A stretch of DNA of 64,000 nt from Occultella kanbiaonis (GTDB lineage: Bacteria; Actinomycetota; Actinomycetes; Actinomycetales; Beutenbergiaceae): contig NZ_CP046175.1 of the NCBI RefSeq assembly GCF_009708215.1, positions 1,922,001 to 1,986,000 on the forward strand. Direction: 5' to 3'. Positions 16,226 to 26,315 of this stretch are shown here, piece after piece. Within the stretch, counting starts at the first letter, position 1. Each line of letters opens with the position of its first letter. The translations under genes and the position numbers were made by a program. A model generated the notes under the pieces. The model did not search any database, was not told where the DNA came from, and was given only the letters and a program-made list of their open reading frames with translations.

Positions 16226-16457
16226 GCGCACAGAGGCATCGACCCGGCCATCACCGGTGAGCCTTCCGGAAGAACGGTCGACCCGCCCGCGGGCCGGCTC
16301 AGTAGAACCGGAACGGGTGGGCCCGTCATAGCCTTCAAGGAGCGGTCGGGTGCCCTCGGGCATGCGGCAAGCGAGGTGGTACCGCGGTACGTCCCGAACC
16401 CGGGCGCGCATCGTCCTCGTACGGCAGGCAACCCGTACCCACGAAGGATCCGCGCAG
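16226..16457 (+). ncRNA. Translational T-box riboswitch of ileS
   Basis: The leader contains the T-box core AGGTGGTACCGCGG at 16374-16387. Its UGGU bulge fits the ACCA end expected for tRNA-Ile. Upstream, CCGG(16244)-CCATCA-CCGG forms a short hairpin whose loop displays ATC (16250-16252), an isoleucine codon. This matches the ultrashort Stem I arrangement known from actinobacterial ileS T-boxes. The Stem II region with AGTAGAACC and GGGCCCG follows. AAGGA at 16444-16448 is the ribosome site before the ATG at 16458, and no terminator stem with a T-run is present, so control should act on translation: uncharged tRNA-Ile opens the ribosome site. Confidence 0.93.
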
Positions 16458-19400
16458 ATGGCCACCCAGCCGAGCGAGCAGCACTACCCCCGCCACAACC
16501 AGGCCGACGGCATAGCGCCCTCCCCGAGTTTCCCCGAGCTCGAACAGGGAGTGCTCGCGTACTGGGACTCCGACGGCACGTTCCAGGCCTCGATCGACCA
16601 GCGGCCGGCCGGCGAGGACGGGTCGAACGAGTTCGTCTTCTACGACGGGCCGCCGTTCGCGAACGGGCTGCCGCACTACGGGCACCTGCTGACCGGGTAC
16701 GTCAAGGACGTCGTGCCCCGGTTCCAGACCATGCTCGGCAAGCGGGTGGAGCGCCGGTTCGGCTGGGACACGCACGGCCTTCCGGCCGAGCTCGAGGCCG
16801 AGCGGATCCTCGGCATCAACACCAAGGCCGAGATCGAGGAGATGGGGATCGAGGCCTTCAACGCGGCCTGCCGTGACTCCGTGCTCCGGTACACCAAGGA
16901 GTGGGAGGAGTACGTCACCCGGCAGGCCCGGTGGGTGGACTTCGAGAACGACTACAAGACGCTCGACGTCACCTACATGGAGTCGGTGATCTGGGCGTTC
17001 AAGCGGCTCTACGACAAGGGCCTGGCCTACGAGGGCTACCGGGTGCTGCCGTACTGCTGGCGCGACGAGACGCCGCTGTCCAACCACGAGCTGCGGATGG
17101 ACGACGACGTCTACCAGATGCGCCAGGACCCGGCGCTGACGGTCGGGCTGCGGCTGGAGACCGGGGAGCTCGCGCTCATCTGGACCACCACCCCCTGGAC
17201 GCTGCCCTCGAACCTGGCGATCGCCGTCGGGCCCGAGATCTCCTACGTCGTGGTGCGCCCCGCGGAGGGCGCGCTGGCGGGGGAGAAGGTGCTGCTCGCG
17301 TACTCCCGCCTCGGCGCGTACGCACGCGAGCTCGGCGAGGACCCCGAGGTACTCGAGCGGCTGACCGGCACCGAGCTCGCCGGGCGCTCCTACACGCCGC
17401 CGTTCCCGTACTTCGCCGGCCACGAGAACGCCCACCGGCTGCTCGCCGCGGACTTCGTCTCCACCGAGGACGGCACCGGGCTGGTGCACCTCGCGCCCGC
17501 GTTCGGTGAGGACGACATGGCGGTCTGCGACGCCGCCGGGATCACGCCTGTGGTGCCGGTGGATGCGGCCGGGAGGTTCACCGCCGAGGTGCCCGACTAC
17601 GCCGGGCTCCAGGTCTTCGACGCGAACCCGAGGGCGATCGCCGACCTCAAGGGCGGGACCGGGGCCGTCGGGCAGTTCGCGCCGCAGGTGCGCCCGGTGG
17701 TGGTGCGGCACGAGACCTACGACCACTCCTACCCGCACTGCTGGCGTTGCAAGAACCCCCTGATCTACAAGGCGATGACCTCCTGGTTCGTGCGCGTCAC
17801 CGAGTTCCGGGACCGCATGGTGGAGCTCAACGAGGACATCACCTGGGTCCCCGAGCACATCAAGCACGGTCAGTTCGGCAAGTGGCTCGCGAACGCGCGG
17901 GACTGGTCCATCTCCCGGAACCGGTACTTCGGCACGCCGATCCCGGTCTGGGTGAGCGACGACCCCGCCTACCCACGAGTGGACGTGTACGGCTCGATCG
18001 CCGACCTCGAGGCGGACTTCGGGGTGCCGGTGACCGACCTGCACCGCCCGTTCATCGACGAGCTGACCAGGCCGAACCCGGACGACCCGACCGGTGGCGC
18101 CACGATGCGCCGCATCCCGGACGTGCTGGACGTCTGGTTCGACTCCGGGTCGATGCCGTTCGCACAGGTGCACTACCCGTTCGAGAACGCGGACTGGTTC
18201 GAACACCACTACCCGGGCGACTTCATCGTCGAGTACGTCAACCAGACCCGCGGCTGGTTCTACCTGCTGCACGTGCTCGCCACGGCCCTGTTCGACCGGC
18301 CCGCATTCCGCACCTCGGTGTGCCACGGCGTGGTGCTCGGCAGCGACGGGCGCAAGATGAGCAAGTCACTGCGCAACTACCCGGACGTGAACGAGGTGTT
18401 CGACCGCGACGGGTCGGACGCGATGCGCTGGTTCCTGATGGCCTCGCCGATCCTGCGCGGCGGCAACCTGATCGTCACCGAGGAGGGGATCCGGGAGAAC
18501 GTCCGCCAGATCCTGCTGCCGCTGTGGAACACCTGGTACTTCTTCAGCCTCTACGCGAACACCTGCAACGACGGCGCCGGCCTGGATGCGCGGGCCCCGT
18601 CGCCGGAGGAGGTCGCCGACCTCGACGACATGGACCGGTACCTGCTCGCGCGGACGCGCACCCTCGTGACCGGGGTGCGCGCGGACCTGGAGGTCAACGA
18701 CATCCCGGGTGCGTGCGCGAAGGTCCGCGAGCACCTCGACGTGCTCACGAACTGGTACGTGCGCACCTCGCGGCAGCGGTTCTGGGACGAGGACGAAGGC
18801 TCCTACAACACCCTCTACACCGCGCTCGAGGTCCTCACCCGGGTGATGGCGCCCCTCGCGCCGCTCGTCTCCGAGGAGGTCTGGCGCGGGCTCACCGGCG
18901 GCCGGTCGGTGCACCTGACCGACTTCCCGGACCCGGCGAACGCCGGCGATGCCACGGCATCGGCCCTGCTCGCCGACGATGAGCTCGTCGCGGCCATGGA
19001 CGCCGTCCGCGACGCCGTCTCCACCACGCACGGCCTGCGGAAGGCGAACAAGCTGCGCGTGCGCCAGCCGCTGCGCAAGGTACGCGTCGTGGTCCCCGAC
19101 ACCGCGGCACTCGCACGGTTCACGGACCTGATCGCCGAGGAGGTCAACGTCAAGGACGTCCAGGTGCTCGACCTGGCCGACGGTACCGCCGGCGACTACG
19201 GCGTCTACACCAAGCTGACCGTGAACGCCCGGGCCGCCGGCCCCCGCCTCGGCAAGGACGTCCAGAAGGTCATCGGCGGGGCTCGCGCAGGTGCGTGGGA
19301 ACAGTCCGACGACGGCGTGGTGACGGTCTCCGGGATCGCGCTGGAGGAGGGGGAGTACTCGCTGAGTACAGAGATCGAGGACCGGTTCGGCGACTCCATC

Positions 19401-19715
19401 GCCGCCGGGGTGCTCGACGGCGGCGGGTTCGTGGTGCTCGACCTCGAGCTGGACGACGAGCTCATCGGCGAGGGGTATGCCCGGGATGTCATCCGCCAGG
19501 TGCAGGACGCCCGCAAGGCGGCCGACCTGCACGTCGCCGACCGGATCTCGCTGCGACTGGCCGTGCCCGGCCAATGGGTGCAGGCCGTGACGGACCGTAA
19601 GGAATTCATCGCTGCCGAGACGCTCGCGCTCTCGGTCGCCGTCGACGTGTCGCCGGTCGTCTCCGAGGACGGCGACCACGGCGTCGGCATCGATCTGGAG
19701 AAGGTCAGCCTGTGA
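16458..19715 (+). CDS. ileS: Isoleucine--tRNA ligase
   Basis: 1085 residues, class Ia synthetase that charges tRNA-Ile. The HIGH motif appears as HYGH near residue 73 ([17 protein letters not shown]) and KMSKS as [10 protein letters not shown] near 633. A CP1 editing domain lies between them ([17 protein letters not shown], then [19 protein letters not shown]). Length and motif wording are those of the eukaryote-like type 2 enzyme, a group typically insensitive to mupirocin. The ATG at 16458 is set by the T-box leader and AAGGA; extending upstream would translate the riboswitch. The stop overlaps folC. Confidence 0.98.
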   Translation: MATQPSEQHYPRHNQADGIAPSPSFPELEQGVLAYWDSDGTFQASIDQRPAGEDGSNEFVFYDGPPFANGLPHYGHLLTGYVKDVVPRFQTMLGKRVERRFGWDTHGLPAELEAERILGINTKAEIEEMGIEAFNAACRDSVLRYTKEWEEYVTRQARWVDFENDYKTLDVTYMESVIWAFKRLYDKGLAYEGYRVLPYCWRDETPLSNHELRMDDDVYQMRQDPALTVGLRLETGELALIWTTTPWTLPSNLAIAVGPEISYVVVRPAEGALAGEKVLLAYSRLGAYARELGEDPEVLERLTGTELAGRSYTPPFPYFAGHENAHRLLAADFVSTEDGTGLVHLAPAFGEDDMAVCDAAGITPVVPVDAAGRFTAEVPDYAGLQVFDANPRAIADLKGGTGAVGQFAPQVRPVVVRHETYDHSYPHCWRCKNPLIYKAMTSWFVRVTEFRDRMVELNEDITWVPEHIKHGQFGKWLANARDWSISRNRYFGTPIPVWVSDDPAYPRVDVYGSIADLEADFGVPVTDLHRPFIDELTRPNPDDPTGGATMRRIPDVLDVWFDSGSMPFAQVHYPFENADWFEHHYPGDFIVEYVNQTRGWFYLLHVLATALFDRPAFRTSVCHGVVLGSDGRKMSKSLRNYPDVNEVFDRDGSDAMRWFLMASPILRGGNLIVTEEGIRENVRQILLPLWNTWYFFSLYANTCNDGAGLDARAPSPEEVADLDDMDRYLLARTRTLVTGVRADLEVNDIPGACAKVREHLDVLTNWYVRTSRQRFWDEDEGSYNTLYTALEVLTRVMAPLAPLVSEEVWRGLTGGRSVHLTDFPDPANAGDATASALLADDELVAAMDAVRDAVSTTHGLRKANKLRVRQPLRKVRVVVPDTAALARFTDLIAEEVNVKDVQVLDLADGTAGDYGVYTKLTVNARAAGPRLGKDVQKVIGGARAGAWEQSDDGVVTVSGIALEEGEYSLSTEIEDRFGDSIAAGVLDGGGFVVLDLELDDELIGEGYARDVIRQVQDARKAADLHVADRISLRLAVPGQWVQAVTDRKEFIAAETLALSVAVDVSPVVSEDGDHGVGIDLEKVSL

Positions 19716-21145
19716 ACGTCACCAGCCACCGGTACGGATTCGGCGAAGAGGACAAGCCGAAGGTCTCGCCCGTCGAGCGGGCCGCGGAGGAGGCCGCCGA
19801 GGCCGAGGCGAAGGCGATCTACTCGGCGATCCTGACCCGCGCGCCCGAGCACGACATCGACCCGACCATCGACCGGGTCGCGGCACTGGTCGAGCTGCTC
19901 GGCGACCCGCAGAAGTCGTTCCGGGCGATCCATCTGACCGGCACGAACGGGAAGACCTCCACCTCACGGATGGTGGAACGGCTGCTGCGCGAGCTCGGGC
20001 TGCGCACCGGACGGTTCACCTCCCCGCACCTGCACACGGTCCGCGAGCGGATCGCGATCGACGGCGAGCCGATCTCCGCCGTCCGGTTCGTGGAGGTCTG
20101 GCGCGACATCGAGCCGTACGTGGCGATGGTGGATGCCCAGCTCAAGGAGAAGGGGCAGTCCCGACTGAGCTTCTTCGAGGTGCTCGCCGGGTTCGCGTTC
20201 GCGGCCTTCGCCGACACTCCCGTTGACGTGGCCGTCGTCGAAGTCGGGCTCGGCGGCGAGTGGGACTCCACGAACGTCGTGGATGGTGAGGTGGCGGTGT
20301 TCACCCCGATCTCGCGGGACCACGAGCGCTGGCTCGGGCACACGATCGCCGAGATCGCGACCGTGAAGTCCGGCATCATCAAGGCGCTCGACCCGGGCGC
20401 CATCGTGGTGACCGCCGAACAGCCCGAGGAGGCGGCCGTCGTCATCGCGGGCGTGGCGCAGGCACGCGGGGCCCGGGTGGTCGCCCAGGGCTACGACATC
20501 GAGGTGGTCAACCGGACCGTCGCCGTCGGTGGGCAGCTCATCGACCTGCGTGGCACCGGCGGGCTCTACACCGAGATCTTCCTGCCGCTGCACGGTGCCC
20601 ACCAGGCGCAGAACGCGCTGCTGGCGCTGGTCGCCGTCGAGCAGTTCACCGGCGGGGGAGCCCTCGACGGTGGTGTGGTCGAGGCCGCGTTCGCGGACGT
20701 CGACTCGCCCGGACGCCTCGAGGTGGTCCGGCGCAGCCCCACCGTGCTCGTCGACGCCGCGCACAACCCCGCCGGCGCCCAGGTGCTCGTCGACGCGCTC
20801 GGCGAGGCGTTCGCGTTCCATCGGCTCGTGGGCGTGGTCGGGATCATGGCGGACAAGGACGCCGAGGGCATCCTGAGCGTCCTCGAACCGGCCCTGGACG
20901 AGATCGTCATCACCCGCTCGACGTCCATGCGGTCCATGGAGATCGACGACCTTGCCGACATCGCCAGGGACATCTTCGACTCCGACCGGGTACACACGGC
21001 CGAGCACGTGGGGGAGGCCGTGGCGCTGGCCGCGGACCTGACCGAGCAGGGCGACTCCGACCAGGTCGCGTCCGGCACGGGCGTGCTCGTTGCGGGATCG
21101 GTGATCCTGGCCGCGGAGGCGCGGGCGCTGTTCCGGCGGGACTAG
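19712..21145 (+). CDS. folC: Folylpolyglutamate synthase / dihydrofolate synthase
   Basis: 477 residues. Adds glutamate to folates, and in bacteria often makes dihydrofolate from dihydropteroate. The Mur-ligase-like ATP loop TGTNGKTS is at 76-83. The omega-loop [11 protein letters not shown] and the later HNPAGAQ and DKDAEGI segments are present. An N-terminal acidic, Ala/Glu-rich extension of about 35 residues is common in actinobacterial FolC. The GTG start overlaps the ileS stop (GTGA), giving translational coupling and placing folate synthesis under the ileS transcript. Confidence 0.96.
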   Translation: MNVTSHRYGFGEEDKPKVSPVERAAEEAAEAEAKAIYSAILTRAPEHDIDPTIDRVAALVELLGDPQKSFRAIHLTGTNGKTSTSRMVERLLRELGLRTGRFTSPHLHTVRERIAIDGEPISAVRFVEVWRDIEPYVAMVDAQLKEKGQSRLSFFEVLAGFAFAAFADTPVDVAVVEVGLGGEWDSTNVVDGEVAVFTPISRDHERWLGHTIAEIATVKSGIIKALDPGAIVVTAEQPEEAAVVIAGVAQARGARVVAQGYDIEVVNRTVAVGGQLIDLRGTGGLYTEIFLPLHGAHQAQNALLALVAVEQFTGGGALDGGVVEAAFADVDSPGRLEVVRRSPTVLVDAAHNPAGAQVLVDALGEAFAFHRLVGVVGIMADKDAEGILSVLEPALDEIVITRSTSMRSMEIDDLADIARDIFDSDRVHTAEHVGEAVALAADLTEQGDSDQVASGTGVLVAGSVILAAEARALFRRD

Positions 21146-21157
21146 GGGGCGAGTTCC

Positions 21158-21532
21158 ATGGAGTGGACGGTGGAGGACCATCTGCGCGACAAGCCGGCCG
21201 CCGCCGTGGCCCTCTACGAGCGGTTCGTCGAACTGGTCGCCGCGTGCGGCCCGTTCACGTACGCCGTCGCCAAGACGACCATCACGGTCAAGGGGACCCG
21301 CCGCGGGTTCGCGGGTGCTCGACCCACCGAGAAGGGCCAACTGGTCGGGTACCTGGACCTGCAGCGGGTGGTCTCCGACCCGCGGATCCGCAGCGCGGCG
21401 CCGTACACCAAGCGACTGTTCGTGCATCACTTCCGGGTCAGCGACCTGGCGGAACTGGACGAGGATTTCGCCGGCTGGGTGGCGGAGGCGTATCAGGTGG
21501 GCGCTGGCGCGCACCTGGACCGCCAGGTCTAG
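21158..21532 (+). CDS. DUF5655 domain protein
   Basis: 124 residues, essentially one DUF5655 domain: WTVEDHLRDKPAAAVALYERF, FTYAVAKTTITVKGTRRGFA and YTKRLFVHHFRVSDL. It lies 12 bases after folC and should be cotranscribed. The C-terminal domain of the protein at 15661-16209 belongs to the same family, so related genes bracket ileS-folC. No function is assigned. The GC-rich codon use matches its neighbours. Confidence 0.8.
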   Translation: MEWTVEDHLRDKPAAAVALYERFVELVAACGPFTYAVAKTTITVKGTRRGFAGARPTEKGQLVGYLDLQRVVSDPRIRSAAPYTKRLFVHHFRVSDLAELDEDFAGWVAEAYQVGAGAHLDRQV

Positions 21533-21636
21533 GTCGCCGTCGCCGGGCCGGGCCCGACGATCCGGTTCTCCCGGGAGTCTGATGGTGCGTGGCCCGGCTC
21601 GCCCGGTCCCGACGGTCGCCTTCCTGACCCGCCCAC

Positions 21637-21642
21637 TAGGCT
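21637..21642 (+). promoter_or_regulatory. -10 box TAGGCT, leaderless start for galE
   Basis: TAGGCT ends seven bases before the GTG at 21650. No ribosome site is visible. Confidence 0.5.
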
Positions 21643-21649
21643 GACGCCC

Positions 21650-22654
21650 GTGAAGGTACTGGTCACCGGCGGCGCCGGCTACATCGGGTCGGTGACCGCG
21701 ACGGCGCTCGAGCAGGCCGGGCACACCCCGGTGATCCTGGACTCGCTCCTCAGCGGCCCGCGCGCGTTCACGACGGGGCGGACCTTCTACGAGGGTGACA
21801 TCGCCGACCGGGGCCTGCTGCGCAGAGTCGTCGCCGAACACCCTGACATCGAGGCGACGATCCACATGGCGGCCCGGATCGTGGTCCCCGAGTCCGTCGC
21901 GCAGCCCTATCTGTACTACCGGGACAACGTCGCCAAGTCGCTGGAGCTCTTCGACGAGCTGACCGCGCTGGGCAGGCCACGGGTGCTGTTCTCCTCCTCG
22001 GCCTCGCTGTACGCGCCGAAGGAGGGCTTCGAGGTCACCGAGTCGGACCCGCTGGAGCCGACGTCCCCGTACGCGCGCACCAAGCGGATCATGGAGCAGA
22101 TCCTGCAGGACCTGGCCGTTGCGACCGATCTACGCGCGGTGATCCTGCGCTACTTCAACCCGATCGGCTCGGACCCCGGCCTGACCAGCGGGATCTACGA
22201 CAAGGAACCCTCGCACGTGCTCGGCCAGCTCGTCCTCGCGGCCCGCGGGGAGCAGGAGGCCTTCACGATCACCGGCACCGACCTGCCGACCCGGGACGGT
22301 ACCGGGATCCGCGACTACATCCACGTGTGGGACCTGGCGCGGGCGCACGTGCGCGCGATCGAGACGTTCGACGACATCCTCGCCGGGGTCGACGCACCGA
22401 GCGTCATCATCAACGTCGGCACCGGTTCGGGTGTGACGGTGCGGGAGCTGATCGGCGCTTTCGAGCGGGTCGCGGGTGCCGACGTGCCCACGGTGACGGC
22501 GCCGCCCCGCCCAGGGGACGCCGTCGGGGCCTTCGCGAACGTGGACCGGGCGACGGCCTTGCTCGACTGGCGCGCCGAACTCACCCTTGAGCAGGCGATC
22601 GCGTCCGCACTGGCCTGGGCGGAGCGACGTGCCCAGGTGCTCGGCCAGGGGTGA
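21650..22654 (+). CDS. galE: UDP-glucose 4-epimerase
   Basis: 334 residues. Interconverts UDP-glucose and UDP-galactose. An extended SDR with GGAGYIG at 7-13, the catalytic Y141-x3-K145 (SPYARTKR), SSSASLY for the catalytic serine, and the family block RYFNPIGSDP with RDGTGIRDYIHVWDLARAH. No other Leloir-pathway gene is nearby, so it is more likely to serve cell-envelope sugar supply than galactose catabolism. Confidence 0.95.
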   Translation: MKVLVTGGAGYIGSVTATALEQAGHTPVILDSLLSGPRAFTTGRTFYEGDIADRGLLRRVVAEHPDIEATIHMAARIVVPESVAQPYLYYRDNVAKSLELFDELTALGRPRVLFSSSASLYAPKEGFEVTESDPLEPTSPYARTKRIMEQILQDLAVATDLRAVILRYFNPIGSDPGLTSGIYDKEPSHVLGQLVLAARGEQEAFTITGTDLPTRDGTGIRDYIHVWDLARAHVRAIETFDDILAGVDAPSVIINVGTGSGVTVRELIGAFERVAGADVPTVTAPPRPGDAVGAFANVDRATALLDWRAELTLEQAIASALAWAERRAQVLGQG

Positions 22655-22680
22655 GACGCCGGGCAGAGAGCGGCGACCCC

Positions 22681-23229
22681 TCAGTCCGCTAGAACTGCGG
22701 CCAGCTCAGCGGCGACGGCACGGGCGTCCTTTCCGTCGGTGCGCAGGACATGGTCCGACGGCGTCCGCTGCGCCTCGTCGTAACGGCGCCGATAGAAGTC
22801 GTCGAGTTCGGGACGACCGGGGTCGGTCTCGAACCGCCGTCGCCAGGTCGCGGGTTCGGCGTGCAGTTGCACGCTGACCGTCGGCAGCCCGGGCGGCGCG
22901 AGCGAGCGGACCAGGTTCTGCATCCGGGCGTCCTGGAACACCCAGGTGACCAGGAGGAGGTCGACCCCGGCGGTACCGGCGTTGGCGATGACGGCTCGCA
23001 GGTTCGCCTGCACCATCGCGGTGGTCCGATCGCTCACCTCCCATGGTTGGTGCGCCCACAGGGTGTCGACGTCCACCCATTGGGTGAGGAGGGTGCCGCC
23101 CACGGCGAGCTTCAGGAACTCGCGGGCGGCTGCGGTCTTCCCGATGCCTGGCGCACCACCGAGGAGGGCCAGGCGCATCGGGGCAGCCCGCTGACGGGCG
23201 GGATCTGGCGTCGCGGTCGGATCTGGCAT
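22681..23229 (-). CDS. P-loop ATP-binding protein (nucleotide or small-molecule kinase-like)
   Basis: 182 residues. The Walker A motif GGAPGIGKT is at 24-32, an acidic DVDTLWAHQPWEVSDRTT follows, and LLLVTWVFQD is a plausible Walker B strand. The layout resembles small shikimate- or chloramphenicol-kinase-like enzymes, but I cannot name a substrate. The ATG at 23229 is used; the ATG at 23178, directly before the P-loop strand, is an alternative because neither has a clear ribosome site. It diverges from the DUF222 gene. Confidence 0.65.
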   Translation of the reverse strand: MPDPTATPDPARQRAAPMRLALLGGAPGIGKTAAAREFLKLAVGGTLLTQWVDVDTLWAHQPWEVSDRTTAMVQANLRAVIANAGTAGVDLLLVTWVFQDARMQNLVRSLAPPGLPTVSVQLHAEPATWRRRFETDPGRPELDDFYRRRYDEAQRTPSDHVLRTDGKDARAVAAELAAVLAD

Positions 23230-23375
23230 GCGTGCACGGTGGCAGTCATCCGGGCATGGATCAACCGTATTGATCCGTTCTGGCTCCCAGCCTTGCACCG
23301 AAGGTCTTGGGTGGATCCGGGCGCGTGGTTTTCCACAGTCCTGGGCGTCCCGGAACGGTTGTCGTACGTTTGTTC

Positions 23376-23381
23376 TAGGGT
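23376..23381 (+). promoter_or_regulatory. -10 box TAGGGT, leaderless start for the DUF222 gene
   Basis: TAGGGT ends six bases before the ATG at 23388. Confidence 0.45.
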
Positions 23382-23387
23382 GGGCGA

Positions 23388-25306
23388 ATGGCATCGGAAC
23401 CGGTGGGTGGAGCGGCCCGCAGCGAGGGCGGGGACGCCTCGCGGGTCGAGTTCTGGCCTGCCGGGCCGAGGCCGGCGCGGGTCGCGCTTGCCGTGGCGGA
23501 CGCCGCGTCGCAGGACGCCGCGTCGCAGGACACCGCGACGCAGGACACCGCGTTGGAGGCCACCCTCTCGGCGTTGGTGGCCGGGTGGGATGCGTTGCCG
23601 GAGGCGGCCCGGTTGTCGCGGATGCTCCCGACGCCGGCGTTGATGACTCGCATTCAGGCGTTGGATCTGGATGCGGCGGATGATGCGACGCTGGTGGAGG
23701 TCGCGGCGGCGGCCCGGCGGGTGCAGGCGGCCGCGCAGGAGACGTTGACGAAGGCGGCGGCGATCCTGGCGGAGCGGTCGGCGATGAATCAGCCGGCGCT
23801 GGCGTTGGTCACTGATGGGCAGCCCAGTACGGCGGGTGAGGAGCTCTCGATCCGGTTGTCGGCACCGAGGAATGAGTGCTTGTCGTTGGTGCGGCAGGGG
23901 CTGATGCTGACCACGATCCTGGCCAAGACTGGGATCGCCCTGCGGCTGGGCCGCATTGATGCGGCGAAGGCAAGGGCGATGGTCGACGCGTTGTGTGAGG
24001 TGCCGTGGCAGACCGCGATGGCGGTCGAGGACCTGGTGTTGCCCAAGGCCGCGGGTCGAACGCCGCAGCAGTTGCGTCGCGACATGTCGAAGGCGCTGAT
24101 CAGTGTCGACCCCGACGATGCCCATGAACGCGCCCAGCGTAAGGCGCGTGGGCGTAGGGTCACCCGGCCCCGGGCGTTGCCTGATGGGGCGGCGTCGATG
24201 TGGATCGAGGGACCGGCCCGCAGGCGTTGGCCCTGGATGTGGCGTTGGATGCCGCGGCTCGGGCGGCGAAGGCCGATGGTGATGACCGTACGTTGGACCA
24301 GTTGCGTTTCGACTCCCTGGCCGGGGTTGCCTCGCGCGCGTTGGCCACCGGGGAGTTCCCTGATGGCACCAAGCTGGCGGACACGGTGGGTGGGCGTCGG
24401 CCGGTGATCCACGTCACGATGGCGCTCGAGCACCTGTTGCCACCGGGTGCCCTCGCTGGCGGTGACGTCGTCATCGTGATGGGCCAGGGCACCGCTGCGG
24501 GCCAGGACTCTGCCCCGAGCGCCCCGCCGGTGGTGCAGGCTCCACCCGGCACGGGTGGCCCGGACGTGGCTGCTGCCGGTACGGGTGGTCCATCTGAGCC
24601 TGACGCGTCCTTTGCGGCGCCCACGGCGGCGCCGACCGGGGCCGATTCGTCGGTGCGGGGTCGGTGTCGGGATCCGTTGTGCCCGAACTCCGCCGCGCCG
24701 CGGCAACCCGGCGCTGGGACCGGTGTGGTGTCGTCGGATCCGCATGCCGATCATCCGGATCCGCCGACCCGGTCGATCGATCCGGGGTCGGTGCCGATCC
24801 TGGCCGGGTACGGGCCGATCACCCCGGCCACGGCGCGGGCGATCGCGGCGGGTGGGATCTGGCGGCGCCTGGTCACCGACCCCCTCTCGGAGACGGTGCT
24901 GGATCTCGGGCACACCCGGTACCGGCCGACCCAGGAGTTGGCCGATCACGTCGTGGCCCGGGACCGCACCTGCGTGCGGCCCGGCTGCTCGTGCCCCGCG
25001 GGCGGGTGCCAGTTGGACCACAACGTGCCCTGGGTCGATGCCCCGGATGGGTCCGAGGAGCCCGGCGACCCCGCCGGTGGGCGGACTGCGGCGGACAACC
25101 TGTCCCCGCTGTGCGGCCGGGACCACAACGTCAAGACCCACGGCGACTTCGAGGTCGAGCAGACCGAGCCCGGCGTGTTCGAGTGGACCACCCCGGCCGG
25201 GCTGCGCTACCGCCGCGAACGCGACGAGACCACGACCTTCCTCGGCCACATCATCAACGGCACCCTCCACCCACCCCTGCCCCCAGACGCACCACCACCC
25301 TTCTAG
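23388..25306 (+). pseudogene. DUF222/HNH endonuclease (13E12 type), broken by a one-base frameshift
   Basis: Two frames together make one family member. The first (from 23388) gives the DUF222 domain through WIEGPA. The second resumes with QALALDVALDAAARAAKADG and ends with the HNH nuclease core (CQLDHNVPW, then NLSPLCGRDHNVKTHGDFE). The break is at 24215-24221 in GGCCCGC, where one base appears to be missing; read in frame 1 alone, translation stops at 24407. With one base restored the product would be about 639 residues. It could be a true pseudogene, two split proteins (GTG at 24200) or an assembly error. Codons use more GCG and TTG than neighbouring genes. Confidence 0.85.
23499..23543. 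repeat. Three tandem 15-bp units in the DUF222 gene
   Basis: GACGCCGCGTCGCAG occurs twice in exact tandem, followed by a third copy with two changes (GACACCGCGACGCAG) and a degenerate fourth. They encode DAASQ-type repeats near the N-terminus. Confidence 0.85.
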
Positions 25307-25359
25307 CCAGGCCGGCGAGGGCCTGTTCTCGGCCGCAAGCAGTCGGCAGACTAGGGCGC

Positions 25360-25806
25360 ATGCGATACACGACGGCGATCCATCAGACCGGAAACAACAC
25401 TGGCGTCCCAGTTCCGGAGGAGGTCATGGCGGCCCTGGGGCCGGCGAAACGACACCTCGTCGTCGTGACCATCAACGGACATACCTACCGCAGTTCGGCC
25501 GTCTCCTACGAGGGCCGGTTCATGATCTCCCTGAGTGCCGCGAACCGGGCGGCTGCGGGTGTCGCCGGCGGCGACACGGTCGAGGTGGACGTCGAGCTCG
25601 ACACCGAACCCCGCGTGGCCGAGGTCCCGCCGGAGCTTGCGGCGGCGCTCGCGGAAGACCCGGCGGCCAAGTCCTTCTACGAGTCGCTCTCGGCCAGCAA
25701 GCAGAAGCGTTTCACGCTGCCCGTGGCCGAGGCGAAGACGGACGAGACCCGGACGAGGCGGGTCGAGAAGGCCATCACCGCGTTGCGCGAGGGTCGGGTG
25801 CTCTGA
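25360..25806 (+). CDS. DUF1905 and YdeI/OmpD-associated domain protein
   Basis: 148 residues. The N-terminal 80 residues fit DUF1905 (NNTGVPVPEEVMAALG, RSSAVSYEGRFMISLSAANR), a small beta-barrel. The C-terminal part fits the bacteriocin-protection YdeI/OmpD-associated family (AAALAEDPAAKSFYESLSAS, then KRRVEKAITALREGR-like ending). Two-domain proteins of this type are frequent in actinobacteria and have no settled function. The ATG at 25360 begins the conserved region; a longer upstream frame would run through the HNH gene. Confidence 0.8.
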   Translation: MRYTTAIHQTGNNTGVPVPEEVMAALGPAKRHLVVVTINGHTYRSSAVSYEGRFMISLSAANRAAAGVAGGDTVEVDVELDTEPRVAEVPPELAAALAEDPAAKSFYESLSASKQKRFTLPVAEAKTDETRTRRVEKAITALREGRVL

Positions 25807-25872
25807 CGACCGGGCTCGCGTGTCGGCCGCGTCAATCGCCGATCACCTGAGCCCTGCGAGGGCAATCGGACC

Positions 25873-25878
25873 TACGAT
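25873..25878 (+). promoter_or_regulatory. -10 box TACGAT, leaderless start
   Basis: TACGAT ends six bases before the ATG at 25885; no ribosome site is visible. Confidence 0.45.
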
Positions 25879-25884
25879 CACCAG

Positions 25885-26193
25885 ATGACCTCAAACATCG
25901 TCACCGTCAACGGCACCGTCGGGATCCGGGAGCGCCTCGCGTTGCCGGAGGGCTCGGTCTTCACGGTCAAGCTGGTCGCCCACGACGGTGAGGTGCTCGC
26001 CGGGGCTGCCTTCGACGCAGGGGTGGGGGACGCGGACTTCACGCTCACCGTGGACGCAGCCGACGCCCCGAACCGGAAGAAGCTCGGCCTCTGGGCGAAG
26101 CTGACCTCATCGGTGGGTACCTGGGGCACCCCGGAGCTCGTCCACGTGTACGAGCCGCTCACGGACCTGCTCCTGGTCCGCGTGGAGAACTGA
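25885..26193 (+). CDS. YbaY-like beta-barrel domain protein
   Basis: 102 residues. VNGTVGIRERLALPEGSVFTV resembles the start of the YbaY/lipoprotein-chaperone beta domain (PF09619), and the rest is alternating beta strands ending in a LTDLLLVRVEN strand. Unlike YbaY of enterobacteria it has no signal peptide or lipobox, so it should be cytoplasmic. The assignment is moderate. It is a single gene, tail-to-tail with an acetyltransferase gene. Confidence 0.6.
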   Translation: MTSNIVTVNGTVGIRERLALPEGSVFTVKLVAHDGEVLAGAAFDAGVGDADFTLTVDAADAPNRKKLGLWAKLTSSVGTWGTPELVHVYEPLTDLLLVRVEN

Positions 26194-26315
26194 CGAGCCC
26201 GCCTGGGTGAGCTGACCGCTAGGGCGTCAGGCCGTCAGAGGCGAGCTGGCGAGAGTGCCACTCCGCGGCTCATCCACCGGATGCGCCGCACGATCGCACC
26301 CGTCAGGGACCCGAA

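Noticed and set aside
16350-16457. Longer start for ileS
   Set aside because: It would translate the T-box core; the ATG at 16458 has AAGGA and the normal IleRS N-terminus.
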